Assembly (NCBI GenBank): GCA_001600615.1
Contig: BCKK01000001.1
Coordinates: 1,403,082 to 1,467,081 of the forward strand
DNA from: Dioszegia crocea
Taxonomy: Eukaryota; Basidiomycota; Tremellomycetes; Tremellales; Bulleribasidiaceae
Direction of reading: 5' to 3'
Length of the DNA stretch: 64,000 bases
Position numbers and translations under genes: made by a program. The notes beneath the pieces are model-generated. The model was not told the DNA's origin. It made no database searches and was given only the letters and a program-made list of their open reading frames with translations. Each line of letters begins with the position of its first letter. Position 1 is the stretch's first letter. This document shows, piece by piece, positions 23,199 through 33,499 of this stretch.

Positions 23199-23420
23199 GC
23201 ACACCTTATCGTGGGCGCGCAAGTGACCATACTCCACTTGCGGTCGATCTGGGCCCACGTCCCGCACATTCTCGACATACTCTGATCGCTCGTCCCTCCG
23301 CCACTGTCTACTCGGGGGCGGAAATTCCTGGATGAGCGCGGGCCGGGTTGAAATGCGCGCGCGTACCGCGTAGGTGTTGGGCTGAGCAGTGGCTGGGGTT
23401 TGCAAGCGGAGGGTACTCAT
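22944..23420 (-). CDS. Doubtful small gene antisense to the MED4 3' end
   Basis: A frame opens at ATG 23420 with MSTLRLQTPATAQPNTYAVR, then a basic Arg/Pro-rich stretch that would suit a mitochondrial presequence, and DERSEYVENVRDVGPDRPQV. Beyond about residue 75 the frame runs into the opposite strand of MED4 exons and looks like shadow sequence, so a real gene would have to splice out or stop before there. A good splice acceptor (ttttgattgcag) lies 10 bases upstream of the ATG on the minus strand, consistent with a spliced leader. I do not recognise the protein. It may be non-coding. Confidence 0.22.
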   Translation of the reverse strand: MSTLRLQTPATAQPNTYAVRARISTRPALIQEFPPPSRQWRRDERSEYVENVRDVGPDRPQVEYGHLRAHDKVCLIVLLRIRVQVELEHRIRIEPPSFNLMYRLMLTSRRLRIDVHFVTIGVFYTSAKCSSQSSWRKSKTYHHRSCLDRPLRSYCRPS

Positions 23421-23905
23421 GATCCTCGTCTGCAATCAAAAGTGAGTTGAAGTCTTCGGAAAGATGTATGTAGGATGTAGTATCGCTGACGGTTCAGATT
23501 GCTGGGCGCCCGGGCTCGTGACCATGGAACGGTCGAATGAGGGTTATAGATGAGTAAGATCGATCAAGACCGTCTGTCATGATTAACCTCCGACCTATTT
23601 TCCATGGCCATTTATGCGAATCTGTGTACTGAATCACTCATACCCCCAACCCGAATCTCTGCTTATCCTGGTTCTGTTCCTGATGCGTACGGCTGATCCT
23701 CAACTCTCAGCGTCAAATCTAGTCATTGCAGCGCATAGCACTGCACATGGTTGTGAGATCAGCCAGAGTCTGAAAAGTGGGTAGCAGTGTAATTTCGTCT
23801 TTGAGGCATATTCATCGAAATGTCACAGGTGAAGAATGAAATATGAGCTGATGTTACAGTATGCCGTTCTCCGCCATAGGAGGCATGTGTTCTCCGCCCG
23901 ACAAG

Positions 23906-24401
23906 CTAGTCGCGCGCGCCGTCCTTCTCGAGACTGTCATACGCAGCCTTGATCGTGAGCCAGTCCTGGACGAGCTGGCCCTGGGTCGTAGCCTCCTCGA
24001 CCTTGGTCAACAGCCCCCAGCTGCGGGTCTCGATCTGTTTTGACGTCAACTGGACACCCAAATGATAATGAATCTCGGCTCCTTGGGATCGTCAGGTCTG
24101 ACCAGATCACCAACACTCTGAGGCGGCCTCCGAATCATCCATGGATGAGGAAGATGAGTGTACTTACCGAGCAGTGGGGTTCGTGTCCCGCGGTGGGAGC
24201 ACTGTGATCGACCACTGCCATGAAATAGGTGGATGTCCCTCCAGCGCGGTTTCGTGCGATCTCAAGGCTGGGTGGATTTTCCAGGAAGTATGTCGAAGAG
24301 GAGTCGCAGCACGTTGGGACGATTCCAAGAAACCTGGTGCGAGTGCCGGTGCCACCGCCATTGGTAACAGCGGAAGATGAGTTGGCCGCAGTGTTGCTCA
24401 T
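23906..24401 (-). CDS. Small hypothetical protein (about 130 aa)
   Basis: Proposed as two exons: one from ATG 24401 (MSNTAANSSSAVTNGGGTGT) to the donor near 24166, and one that resumes at LTSKQIETRSWGLLTKVEEA and ends DSLEKDGARD at 23906. The intron would be about 135 nt; a shorter intron inside it is also possible. The first exon contains VPTCCDSSSTYFLENPPS and HSAPTAGHEPHC, giving three or four Cys; the second is a charged amphipathic helix. There is no signal peptide or membrane span. I do not recognise the family. The helix and clean stop favour a real gene over chance. Confidence 0.45.
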
Positions 24402-24961
24402 ATTGTATAGCCTTCAGTTCGTGTGAATATGAGCTGCAGTAAGAGGGAGTTGAGTAGTAAGGGTGAAAAGAGGGATTTGCCACTTCTTCTCCGGGGAGCC
24501 CTCTCACTTATACCCTCAGCATCAGCAGTGGAGCCTTTGACGACTTACTGTACCCTGACGCACCCTTTGTTCCCCCACGTCATGGCTCGAGCTCCCTCTC
24601 CCTCACTCAAACGCGAGGTGTTCAGGGGCAAACATCAACGGATCTCTAGAAAAAAGGAGAGTCGCAGTGGGTCAGCCGCTGCTCTCTAGATCATTCCATG
24701 CACGAAATGTGTTCGGAGATATCGAAGTGACGCAGAATAGATGCATTGAGACAGCCGCACCTCCAAGTCAACCCGGGTTTGTTTCGTTCCCTGCCGTACT
24801 AGCCTTAGTTGTCGGACGGCACACGTCAGAAGTGGAAGGGACAGTGTGAGCTCAACAAGGTCAGTAGTGTGAGACTATGCATGAAGAGATCGTTACAGAA
24901 CCCACAACCAGACCCAAGCCCAAAGCTGTTTTCCATCCCCCAACCATCAATCCCCAACCCT
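24402..24961. other. Intergenic between the small hypothetical gene and MAK16
   Basis: 560 bases upstream of the hypothetical gene and downstream of MAK16, both on the minus strand. No convincing coding frame, repeat or RNA gene seen. Confidence 0.35.
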
Positions 24962-26551
24962 CTACCAGTTCCGCAGCATCTCCTTAGATAGCGGCTCCGT
25001 CTCCACCTCGTACTCCACCTCGACCTGCGGTCGCTTCTTGCTACCGGCTGCCGGACCCTTCTTGGCGCCTGCAGGAGGTGCCTTGCGCTTCGACCCTGCA
25101 GCAGGTGCCGGTGCCGACGGGCCAGCTTTAGATTTAGCCCCGGCTGGCGCCTCATCCTCTTCTTCGTCATCATCATCATCTCCCACATCCAGATCAGACG
25201 GGAAGTCTCGTCCTGATCCCTCCTACACACATCAGCTATATTCAAGACCATCAACGATCAAGGGGCAACTCACATCACTACCGTAATCCTCCATATCATC
25301 CCCATCGCTTTCTTCTCCACTGTCCACAAACTCCCTCCCTCCAAAGATATCCTCCCCATCCTCTCCATCTCCATCTTCACTCTCATCCTCGTCATACAGA
25401 CTTTCATCATCCACCATCTCCTCATCCTCATCTTCCATCTCCATCTCACCCTCCAATTCCCGCTCTTTACCTTTCTCTCGCCGCCGATCCATGTCCAACA
25501 CCTGCTGCCATACGTCCTCATTTACATTCATGGGCGCGTCTCCGTATGCCTTGGACCGGAGTCGGTCGAGCAGTTCTTTTTCAATGGACTTTTCGAGATG
25601 CGCAGCAGCGAGCGCTTTGCGTTCACGAGTTGTTTCGCGACGGTCTAGCTTCTTTTTGATTCCGACCATTTTGGGTCTGGATGTTAGCGCAGCTCAAAGG
25701 GGGTACAGCGGAAGGCGCTCGAGGGAGTAGGGGTCAGGGGGCGAAGCAAAGAGTTGGAAAGCAAGAGTTGGAAAGCAAGAGGAGGGCGAGAGGTACAGGG
25801 ATGAAGCCAGAACAAGAGGAAGCGCTAGACTTACTGTTGTGCCATGCGTAATCTCCGCATCTTCATCAAATACTGGGTGATCTTGGTGATCCTCTGCTTG
25901 CATTTGTGCGTAATGAAATTGGGCCAGTAGATCAACTCCGAGTCGATCTAGTTCGAGTCAGCTTGGCCATTACAGTGAGGATTCCCAGGATCACGGCTTA
26001 GCCACAGAACAGCCAAACGTACCTGTTCCAGAGCCTTCTCATAATTATTACTCAACCTGACCCGCTCCCACATATTCGCAGGTGTATGCGCCCGCTCGAT
26101 CGTCTTCATATAGAGGTACAGAACGCCTATGATCATTAGCTAAGCTCTCAAACGCGAGCAGGTAATCAGCTCACCCTCCTTCTCTCTCACTGTGGCATAT
26201 CGGGAGTTGGCCAAGGGGCACGACTGGCGTGAACAGAAACCAGTAAGGTTGTACTCATTCCGGCAGAAGTTTTGCGTTACAGTTCTTGGATCGTTAGCTG
26301 TGAAGTTCGTGTGCGTTCCGAGCGCGGGAGTTGTAGCGCGGGCGACAATGGCTCACTTGACTTTGTAAGAGCAGAATCTGTAGAATCAGCGCAGCTCTAA
26401 TCATGCCATTGCGGAAATGGCCAGGGCGACATGGGGAAATGAACGTACTGATGGTTGATGACCTGCCAAATGACTTCGTCGGACTGTATTAATCAGCTCC
26501 GGAAAGTCAATCGGCTATTCCTCAGCTGGCTACACGCCTACTCACCTGCAT
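24962..26551 (-). CDS. MAK16: Ribosome biogenesis protein MAK16
   Basis: Nucleolar factor required for 60S subunit assembly (pre-27S processing). The first coding exon is only ATGCAG (26546-26551); after an intron the next exon gives [12 protein letters not shown], the family's conserved start. Further exons encode [64 protein letters not shown]-like MRRLRMAQ, and [20 protein letters not shown]. The C-terminal third is a long acidic tract ([20 protein letters not shown]) followed by a Lys/Ala/Pro-rich nucleolar tail ending [11 protein letters not shown]. There are six or more introns; the one before MVGIKKK contains a 14-base tandem duplication. It is divergent from the FMP32-like gene. Confidence 0.93.
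25751..25778. repeat. 14-bp perfect tandem duplication in a MAK16 intron
   Basis: The unit gagttggaaagcaa occurs twice head to tail at 25751-25764 and 25765-25778. It lies within the intron (about 170 nt) that separates the exons ending RRLRMAQ and starting near MVGIKKK, and makes that intron longer than its neighbours. Confidence 0.9.
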
Positions 26552-26738
26552 GATGGCTTGAGGATGCTATAGCTATAGATGTTATAGCAAAACGTCAAGT
26601 GAAGGGGTGATTTGGAAATTTGCACAGAAAATCGGCGAACCCCGCCGAGGCGTGTGCACGTGACATCTCGTCCTTGGGTGCGAACCAGCCAAGCATCGAT
26701 GATACACTTACATCTATACCTGGACGACTCATACTGCA
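26552..26738. promoter_or_regulatory. Divergent promoter MAK16 / FMP32-like, with a CACGTG site
   Basis: 187 bases between two outward-facing start codons. A palindromic CACGTG (E-box, the core bound by Cbf1/bHLH-type factors) lies at 26657-26662. The presence of the site is direct; its use is inference. Confidence 0.4.
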
Positions 26739-27534
26739 ATGGCCTCTATCCGCACACTCCTATCTCAACCCAGCACCAGCCGCGCGGGCGCTCTCCTATC
26801 TCTACGTAAGTCGTCCTTACTGCGCTCATAGCTCACAGCTTAGGTCTCGCACGTCCCCCTTTGGCCCCCTTCTACGCCGCGTCAAGACCCTTCTCCACTT
26901 CTCGCAAGAACGATACATCTCACTTTGATACTCATCTCTTCGTCCAGCGGCTAGAACAGCAGGGACTCAACCGTACCCAGGCTGAAGGCGTCATGACTGT
27001 CCTTGCGGAAGTCGTAGATGAGAGTATCAAAGGGATGGAGGCGGCGTTAGTCAGTAAGGCAGAGCAAGAGAAGGTAAGTCCAGTATATCCTAAGCTAAGT
27101 CAATAGCAACGCTACACCCAGAAAGTCGACTTTGCCGCTCTCAAATCCGAACTCCAGTTACACGAAAAGAACGACCTAACACTTATGAAGGCCGAGAATG
27201 ATCGGTTGCTCGCCGATGTCGAGAAGCTCAAGCAACGCCTGAGGGAAGAAGTGACACGTACCCAGGCAGGCGTCAGGCTCGATCTCAACCTCGAGAAGGG
27301 GCGGATAAGGGATGAGAGCAGTCAACAGGAGCTCAAGATTAAGGAGGTGGATACCCGGATCGAGAGTGAGATTGCGGGACTTCGAACTCAGATCGAACAG
27401 GCCAAGTTTAGCATCCTGCAATACTTGGTCGGTGTCGCTACGGGTAGCGGCGCACTTTTGTTAGCATACATGAGGATGATGGTGCGCTATTTCCCCTATG
27501 AACGAGCAGGAGAGCTGACGGTGGACAGAGATGA
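26739..27534 (+). CDS. CCDC90/MCUR1-like mitochondrial coiled-coil protein (Fmp32 type)
   Basis: Mitochondrial inner-membrane protein of the DUF1640 family (Fmp32 in yeast, CCDC90/MCUR1 in animals), linked to respiratory-chain assembly and calcium uptake. Four exons join in frame: 26739-26805, 26844-27073, 27107-27481 and 27529-27534, giving 225 aa. The N-terminus is a basic presequence containing SRPFSTSRK. The family signature FDTHLFVQRLEQQGLNRTQA follows, then VMTVLAEVVDESIKGME, a long coiled coil, and a C-terminal membrane span (QYLVGVATGSGALLLAYMR). The last coding exon holds one sense codon and the stop (AGA TGA). Confidence 0.87.
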
Positions 27535-28174
27535 TCATTGCCTATCGTCGGAGCTTACTTTTTGCCCCGGGAGGAATGTGTTTTTCTTCGGGCAGAAATT
27601 TTGATCTCACACCTGGACGTTCGATTCCTAGACCGATCTATGCATGTATTCGAGTAGCCCTGGTCCGTACGGATCGAACGATACCACATGCATGTATGAG
27701 TGTGATCTGATGGGGCAGATAGGTGGCCTTGAAATTGACACGTACGCCCGGATGAGGCCGAGGTTCGAGGGAATGTCATCCGTATCCATGCCGACATTTG
27801 ACATTTTTGACATGTATGGGTAGCTAAGACTCGTAGCTAGCTACAGATGATGAGTATGCTACACAGAGCAGTGTACCTATGTGTTTTGTAGTGGTCAGGC
27901 CGAGAAATGCGCGAACAGGTAACAGAAGGAGGTCTCTACTGACTTGCTCACATCGACACATTAGCACTGCTTCGATTCTTGCTTGATTCAAATTGACGTT
28001 GGCTTTGCACACTTGCCCTCGCCCATGAATTGAGACGATCTGGGCAAGCGCAAAATCAAGCACGGCACGCATATGCATTTCCGTGACTGCGCGCAAGCGC
28101 AAATCCCAAAACATACACATTTCCTCGCGTCCTGCAAATCCTCCGTCTCATCCGAACCACAACGCAAGCACTAA
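27535..28174. other. Intergenic between convergent FMP32-like and RPS10 genes
   Basis: 640 bases containing both 3' ends. Some open frames occur but none has protein-like composition. No repeat or RNA gene seen. Confidence 0.4.
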
Positions 28175-28747
28175 GCTTACGAAGGGGGAGCACCGGCACC
28201 ACGGCCGACACCACCGAATCGCTGAGCCATCAGCGACATCCAACCCTACTCTAAATCAAAACTTACAGGCTTGTACTCGGCGCTGGCACCCTCCTTGCCC
28301 TCAGCTCCGGCATCGTCACGACGCCTGTACTCCCTGTCGCCACGGGGTGCGCGGTAGGCACCGTCACCACCGGCACCGGGTCGTCCACCTGCCGCGGGGC
28401 GGGCGTTGGCGGGCCTGGCGGGCTTCATGTGTGTCTGGGGCACAATCTCGGTGGGCAAGTGGAGGTACTCGCGGAGGTAGGCGAGACCCTCATCGGTGAG
28501 GGTGTAGTAGTACCACTGCCACGAGAACTGGGTCTTGACGAAGCCCCTGGAGGTAAGGGACTGCATGGCCTTGACAACCTCGAGGTTGCGGACGGTGGGC
28601 ATGTCGGGGTGGGCGGGCCTGTTGAAGTCCTTGGGGGCAACAAGGACACCTTCCTTGAAAAGGGCCTCGTAGATCTGGAATGAGCCGAAATTCCTGCTGC
28701 AAACAACAGCAACTCACGGTGCGTCGGTTCTCCTTGGTGATGATCAT
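28175..28747 (-). CDS. RPS10: 40S ribosomal protein eS10 (RPS10)
   Basis: Small-subunit cytoplasmic ribosomal protein. Exon 1 (28718-28747) gives [10 protein letters not shown]; exon 2 starts at 28674 with [20 protein letters not shown], then [60 protein letters not shown]. The last exon gives [14 protein letters not shown] and the TAA at 28175. The winged-helix plectin/S10 domain is complete, and the Gly/Arg-rich tail is typical. Codon use is strongly biased to C-ending codons, as expected for a highly expressed gene. It is divergent from SFT2. Confidence 0.95.
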
Positions 28748-29225
28748 TTTGACAAATACACTCGAGTTAAAATTCGGGTAGTAATTGGAAGGATTTGCTG
28801 TAGCTTGAAATGCCGCTGACTGCAAAGTTTAGTATATTTCCCATCATTTCTGGACGTTTTCGGCATCGAAATGTAGCTAACCTTCGGCCTGTAATTGTCA
28901 GCTATGCTCTAGAAATCATAGGGACTGTCTGTACTTACGTGTATTCTTTCGAGGATGGAAAGAACTGTAACGGATAGCTCGGCTGAGGATTTTGGACTTT
29001 TGATCGTTTCGGGTTTGAGCGAAAACGCCGAATATAACGCCGGTAGAGCCATTTGGGGTGTAAACAGAGTGTGGCACTTTTGATGCGTTTCAGATGTGGT
29101 CCACGTGGCGGTGATGCACACGCTTGCCACCGGTGTACCGGTGCAGCCAAGCTCCCGACCATACAATCAGCATCAACAATAAGGATATAGCCTATTACTC
29201 TCTCCGAGCCTAGAACACACCGCAA
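28748..29225. promoter_or_regulatory. Divergent intergenic region RPS10 / SFT2, with a CACGTG site
   Basis: 478 bases between outward-facing genes. A CACGTG palindrome occurs at 29102-29107 (within CCACGTGG). Intron-like GT/AG signals on the minus strand near 28860-28940 could belong to a spliced RPS10 leader, but this cannot be settled from sequence alone. No coding frame supported. Confidence 0.4.
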
Positions 29226-30126
29226 ATGTCAACATCCAACCAGCAGAACTTCCGAAGCCAGCTCTCCGGATTCAGATGGGCCAACAGCGTCCAGGACGAC
29301 TCCGCAGCTGCCGCCTCCACGTCGCAGGCCGGGCCGTCTAACGCATTTGGGAGAGCATGGACGGGATTGAGTGGATATATACCACTCCGAAATGAAGGAC
29401 GGAGTCAAGAAGAGGAAGCTTACTTTGCTCTGTCGGTCAGTTGGCACGTCCCTATGATATGGAACCCTGAGCTGACCACCGGCAGAGATGGGAGCGGTTT
29501 CTAGGCTTCCTAGCTTGTTGTGCGGGTGGAATGGCATGTTTCGGCATCGCATTCTTATTCTTACCACTGTGTAAGCTTGACATCTGCGGCCTGAGTATCG
29601 ACCATGACTGACACTGGCTAGTGGCTGTCAAACCTCGCAAGTTCGCACTGGCATTCACGCTAGGATCTCTATTGTTCATGCTGGGATTTGCCATTCTACA
29701 TGGACCATGGAATCGTGAGCTTCGATGCGTATACTGTACTCATGGGCCTGTGCTGACGTCCGGTCCAGATCTAAAACATATCATGTCGGCCGAACGACTC
29801 CCATTCTCCCTTGCCTATTTCGGATCACTGGCACTTACGCTGTTCTTTGCGATTGGGATCAGGAGCACGATAGGCACCATCGTCGCGGCGATAATACAGG
29901 TGAGTCTCAGGTCCTCATCTAGAGAGCGAGCTTCGCACGATTCGGTTTGACAGGCATGCTGCACTAAGATGGCATCTCATCCTCGAGTAACCTAGCGTTC
30001 AAGCTTACATTACAGGTCGGCGCACTTCTGAGCTATTTCGCGGCGTACTTCCCAGGAGGTATCACCACTCTGCGATTTGGGTTCCAGATGATGTTGCGCG
30101 GAGCGGGGAATGTGTTGCCAATATGA
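29226..30126 (+). CDS. SFT2: Vesicle transport protein SFT2
   Basis: Four-span Golgi membrane protein of the Got1/Sft2 family, acting in endosome/Golgi retrograde fusion. Five exons join in frame: 29226-29435, 29486-29570, 29622-29714, 29769-29899 and 30016-30126, giving 209 aa. A soluble Ser/Gln-rich N-terminus is followed by LSRWERFLGFLACCAGGMAC, then LFLPLLAVKPRKFALAFTLG, LLFMLGFAILHGPWNH, MSAERLPFSLAYFGSLALTL, and a last span ending FQMMLRGAGNVLPI. The order and spacing of the four hydrophobic segments and the K-P-R-K-F loop fit the family. The other members also end shortly after the fourth span. Confidence 0.88.
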
Positions 30127-30812
30127 TATGGGAAGGGGGTATGTATGTATCGATAACGCTGATGGGGCATCACTGCGGCTGAGCCGCCCCATCGCAGACA
30201 TGGAGCTGTGCAAGTGTAGCGTTGCAGCTGTCATCCATTGACTTGGGCTTTGAGGACAGCCATCTACTGTCATGAGAAGTGTACCGGTGTACCGTGAGAT
30301 CATTCTGCGAAGACGTGTGCTCTCACTCGAATCTTCTTGATTTGTGTGTATCCAAGCTCGTCTGTGGAACTTCCCCCTCCCCTTCCCCCCGCCTCGGGTC
30401 CACCGCGGGCCAAGGCCTCTATGCGCTCTATGCGAGTTCAGTCGATCAGTCTTTTGCCTTTGCCGGATCCGCCCTGCGGGGCTCCCATGAGGTATTTACC
30501 GCTTTGAGCAATTCGCCACATAGCGTAATCTTACCTCAATGAGTTGAATTTTCAGCGCTACCCCTCTATCTACTGCTCTCTATCTACGCTACCTGGAGCT
30601 ACATCTGTATCCTATCTCTTGACAACCTGAGCTGCCTACGCTACACCCCCGTCAATGCTTTTAAACCCCATACCCAACTCCCTGATCAACGCTATACACA
30701 CCAACCACAGCTGTCGCTGCAACAACCCCCGCAACCCTTACCGAACGGGCACGAGACCTGTCGAGACGGACGACAATCACTATATCATAGCGTGAGGCGT
30801 TAGGCTGCATAT
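30127..30812. other. Intergenic upstream of the AT-hook gene
   Basis: 686 bases. It holds the SFT2 3' end and the promoter of the next gene. CT-rich stretches occur around 30550-30625. No RNA gene, repeat or convincing frame seen. Confidence 0.35.
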
Positions 30813-33339
30813 ATGCCTACGTCCACGTCGAGCGCTACGGCGGGACCAAGTTCTGCCGGAAGGCGGAAAGGTGAGTGCTGGTGGCTGGTGAAGATTTTCT
30901 GAAGGGGCCGGTGAACGTGGTCGTGTGCGGTCAGGCGTGAGCTATGCGAGTGATGAGTGATGCTGTGGAGGTGCATAGAGGAATTGCGATAGAGTAACTC
31001 TGAATCAACATCCCATCCCATCCATCATCTACTAGCCGGCCCAACCCAGACCTTCACGCTGACTTCCAGGTCCCCTCTCCCCCAACTCCCTTTCGCAATC
31101 CACCACCCTACCTTCCGTCCCACGTATCAAATTATCCGTCCGAAACACCCCACCTGTCCAACCCCAAGCCAGCGGCTCTGGCTCTGGATCCGGCCCCACT
31201 CCCCTCCCCCTCAAACGCAAAGTCGGTAGACCGCGCAAATCCGACCTTCCAATCCTGCACCACCAAATCTCACAACAGCCCTCGCGCAAAGCCTCATCCC
31301 GCGTAAAGAACAAATACAAGGACAGTATCGACGATGATGATTCGTCCGACCTCACACCGCCAGAAGACGGGGATGATTCGGATATAGATGTCACCCCTCG
31401 GAAACGGCCAGTGGGGCGGCCGAAGAGTACTGATAAGGGCAAAGGAAAGGCCACTGTCGTACGGAAGAAGGCACGGACGACGGGGGTGAATGCGCCTATA
31501 CCTCAGCCACAAGAGAGTGCGAGTAAGGTCACTGTGAGTGGGCCGGCGGGACGGCAGAGGCGGAAAGCAATGAAGATTGAAGATGCTGGCAGACGGCGGG
31601 CGAGGGATGCCAAGTTTGACGTCACGGAAGATGCCTTTGCAGGTTCTGTGAGTTGCCCCTGGCCGGTAGTGGGTTGAGCTTATGGTAGATCCCCGCACAG
31701 GGCGCTTTTCACATTCGGTCTTTTCTGGATTCAGACACGGCATCTTCGTTTGGGGATGACGAGTCTGACCACAATATGTCTCCAGCGATAGATGGGATGA
31801 TACATGAGAGCGATGATGATGAGACCAGAGGGCTGCCTGAGGCGTTTGCGGGGCAAGAGATTGAGGACTTGGCGTATGGTGCGCCGCCGGCCGAGGTGGA
31901 ATTGGAGCGTGAAGCTCTAGCTGGGTGGTTTGAAGAAGAGGACGAAGAGGTGAGTCAGAATAGCGACAAGGGCTGATTTCCAGATGTTGATCTCCCACTT
32001 GTCTGGATCGGAAATGGACCAGCAATCACAATCGTCAGCACACGATTCGGCCGGTCAGTCAGAACTCGACTCGTCGTCTTCTGAATCGGAAACGGAAGAT
32101 CAGGTGGATGAGTTTGGGTTCAGAATACCACTCTCTAACCCACACCTGGCCGAGGTGGAGGATGAGGCTCAGCCGGGCTTGGTGTTGATGGAGAACTGGG
32201 ATGGGAAGTTGGTTCTGTACCAAACTGCCGCGCCTCGGCCATCTAAGAATCGCACGCGGTCCGGGTCACGCGGATCACGGACGAACGGGAGTGTTGCGGG
32301 TAGTACTGCCGCTCCATCTGCGTCGGACCAGTTGGAGCTGGGCGATAGGGAACGGGATCTGCATCTCATGATTGATCCCGAGGCGGCCGAGTATGATGAG
32401 GATGCGACATCGTCTGAAGAATGGAGTGGGGAGTCTGACGAGATGGACGGGGACACGACGGATAGTATGGACGAGGAGGATATGCCGATGCTTGACAGCC
32501 CTGCGATGCAGGAGTTGATCGACCAGCAGACCCGGCTGGCGTCGCCTAGTGCTGCCGACGGGCTGATTGGCGAGCCTCTCGTCGAGCCTGGCGCAGGTAT
32601 GGGTGCGCCCTCAATCATCGTCACGGATACCGAAACAATCATGGCCGAAACTCCCGTCGAAATCCCCGTCACTTTACCCATATCCACCCTACCCACCATT
32701 CCTATTTCGCCCACACCCCAAACGCCTACCACTGTCCAACCCATCATGGGCACCTTCCTCCCTACCTCCACCGACCCAGCGCAGCACGCCGTAATTGACG
32801 GGTCTGGCACATCGACAAAATCCCCCTTCACGCACCGTCGTCGTTCGCGCAAGAACCGCGCAGACAGCGTGTCGTCCGGCGGCGCTAGATCATCACGGTC
32901 CATGCTATCAATGAGCACAGTCGACAGGGAGCGGAAACGGAAATCCAACTCTGTGCTCTCTGGCGCGTCGGGTGATCCGTTCGGAAGCTCACCATCGATC
33001 GTCCGATCCATCAGCAAGAAGGCGAGATATACTTCTATACCCGGCCATCCAAAGTATGTTCAGGCGCAACAGCGGATAGAAGAGGATGACGAGGGGACGA
33101 GTACGGAGGAAGAGGAAGAAGGAGGCGAGTTTGATCTGGAAGATATGTTGGATCCGGCGGTGTTGCAGCAGTTGGCTCAGACGGCTGGGGGTAGTGCGGC
33201 TGGGCATGGGGCCGAGGAGCATATGCGACATTTGATCAGGTTCGATCGGGTGCCTGTTTCGGCATACATCAGGAGGAACTTTGGCGCGGCGGGAAGTAGA
33301 GAGATCAGGGGCGAGGCGCCCTTGGTCGGGAGGAGATGA
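30813..33339 (+). CDS. AT-hook nuclear protein, family not recognised (746 aa)
   Basis: Four exons join in frame: 30813-30870, 31070-31647, 31701-31949 and 31984-33339. The N-terminal part is basic and carries two AT-hook cores, LKRKVGRPRKSDL and RKRPVGRPKSTDKG, which bind the minor groove of AT-rich DNA. Acidic stretches follow, then a conserved-looking block FGFRIPLSNPH...LVLMENWDGKLVLYQT, a long Ser/Thr/Pro-rich region with basic clusters, another acidic tract, and a C-terminal motif LIRFDRVPVSAYIRRNFG. No catalytic domain is visible. The composition suggests a chromatin or transcription factor in the nucleus. Intron 1 (199 nt) is unusually long here. The start at 30813 opens MPTSTSSATAGPSSAG. 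Confidence 0.75.
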
Positions 33340-33499
33340 GGAGTTCTTGAGTATTTAGTATCATGCGCAATGCAGGGTGTGCTTGGTTGAGTTTTTATGC
33401 TCGTTGGCATTGATGCTTGTTCACTGTGTCTCACTCTAAGTCTATTTATCTATGTCTATGACTAAAAGATTACCTCTCCCCAACATGCATCCCTGCAAA

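Noticed and set aside
27601..27640. tRNA-like TTCGATTCC word
   Set aside because: No acceptor stem, D-arm or anticodon arm could be drawn around it; no other tRNA candidate was seen.
31294..32025. Open frame of 243 codons on the minus strand
   Set aside because: Antisense to AT-hook exons 2-3 and spans their introns; Pro/His/Arg-rich shadow.
32169..33017. Open frame of 282 codons on the minus strand
   Set aside because: Lies exactly opposite the long last exon of the AT-hook gene and has a Ser-rich composition produced by that gene's codons; no motif of its own.
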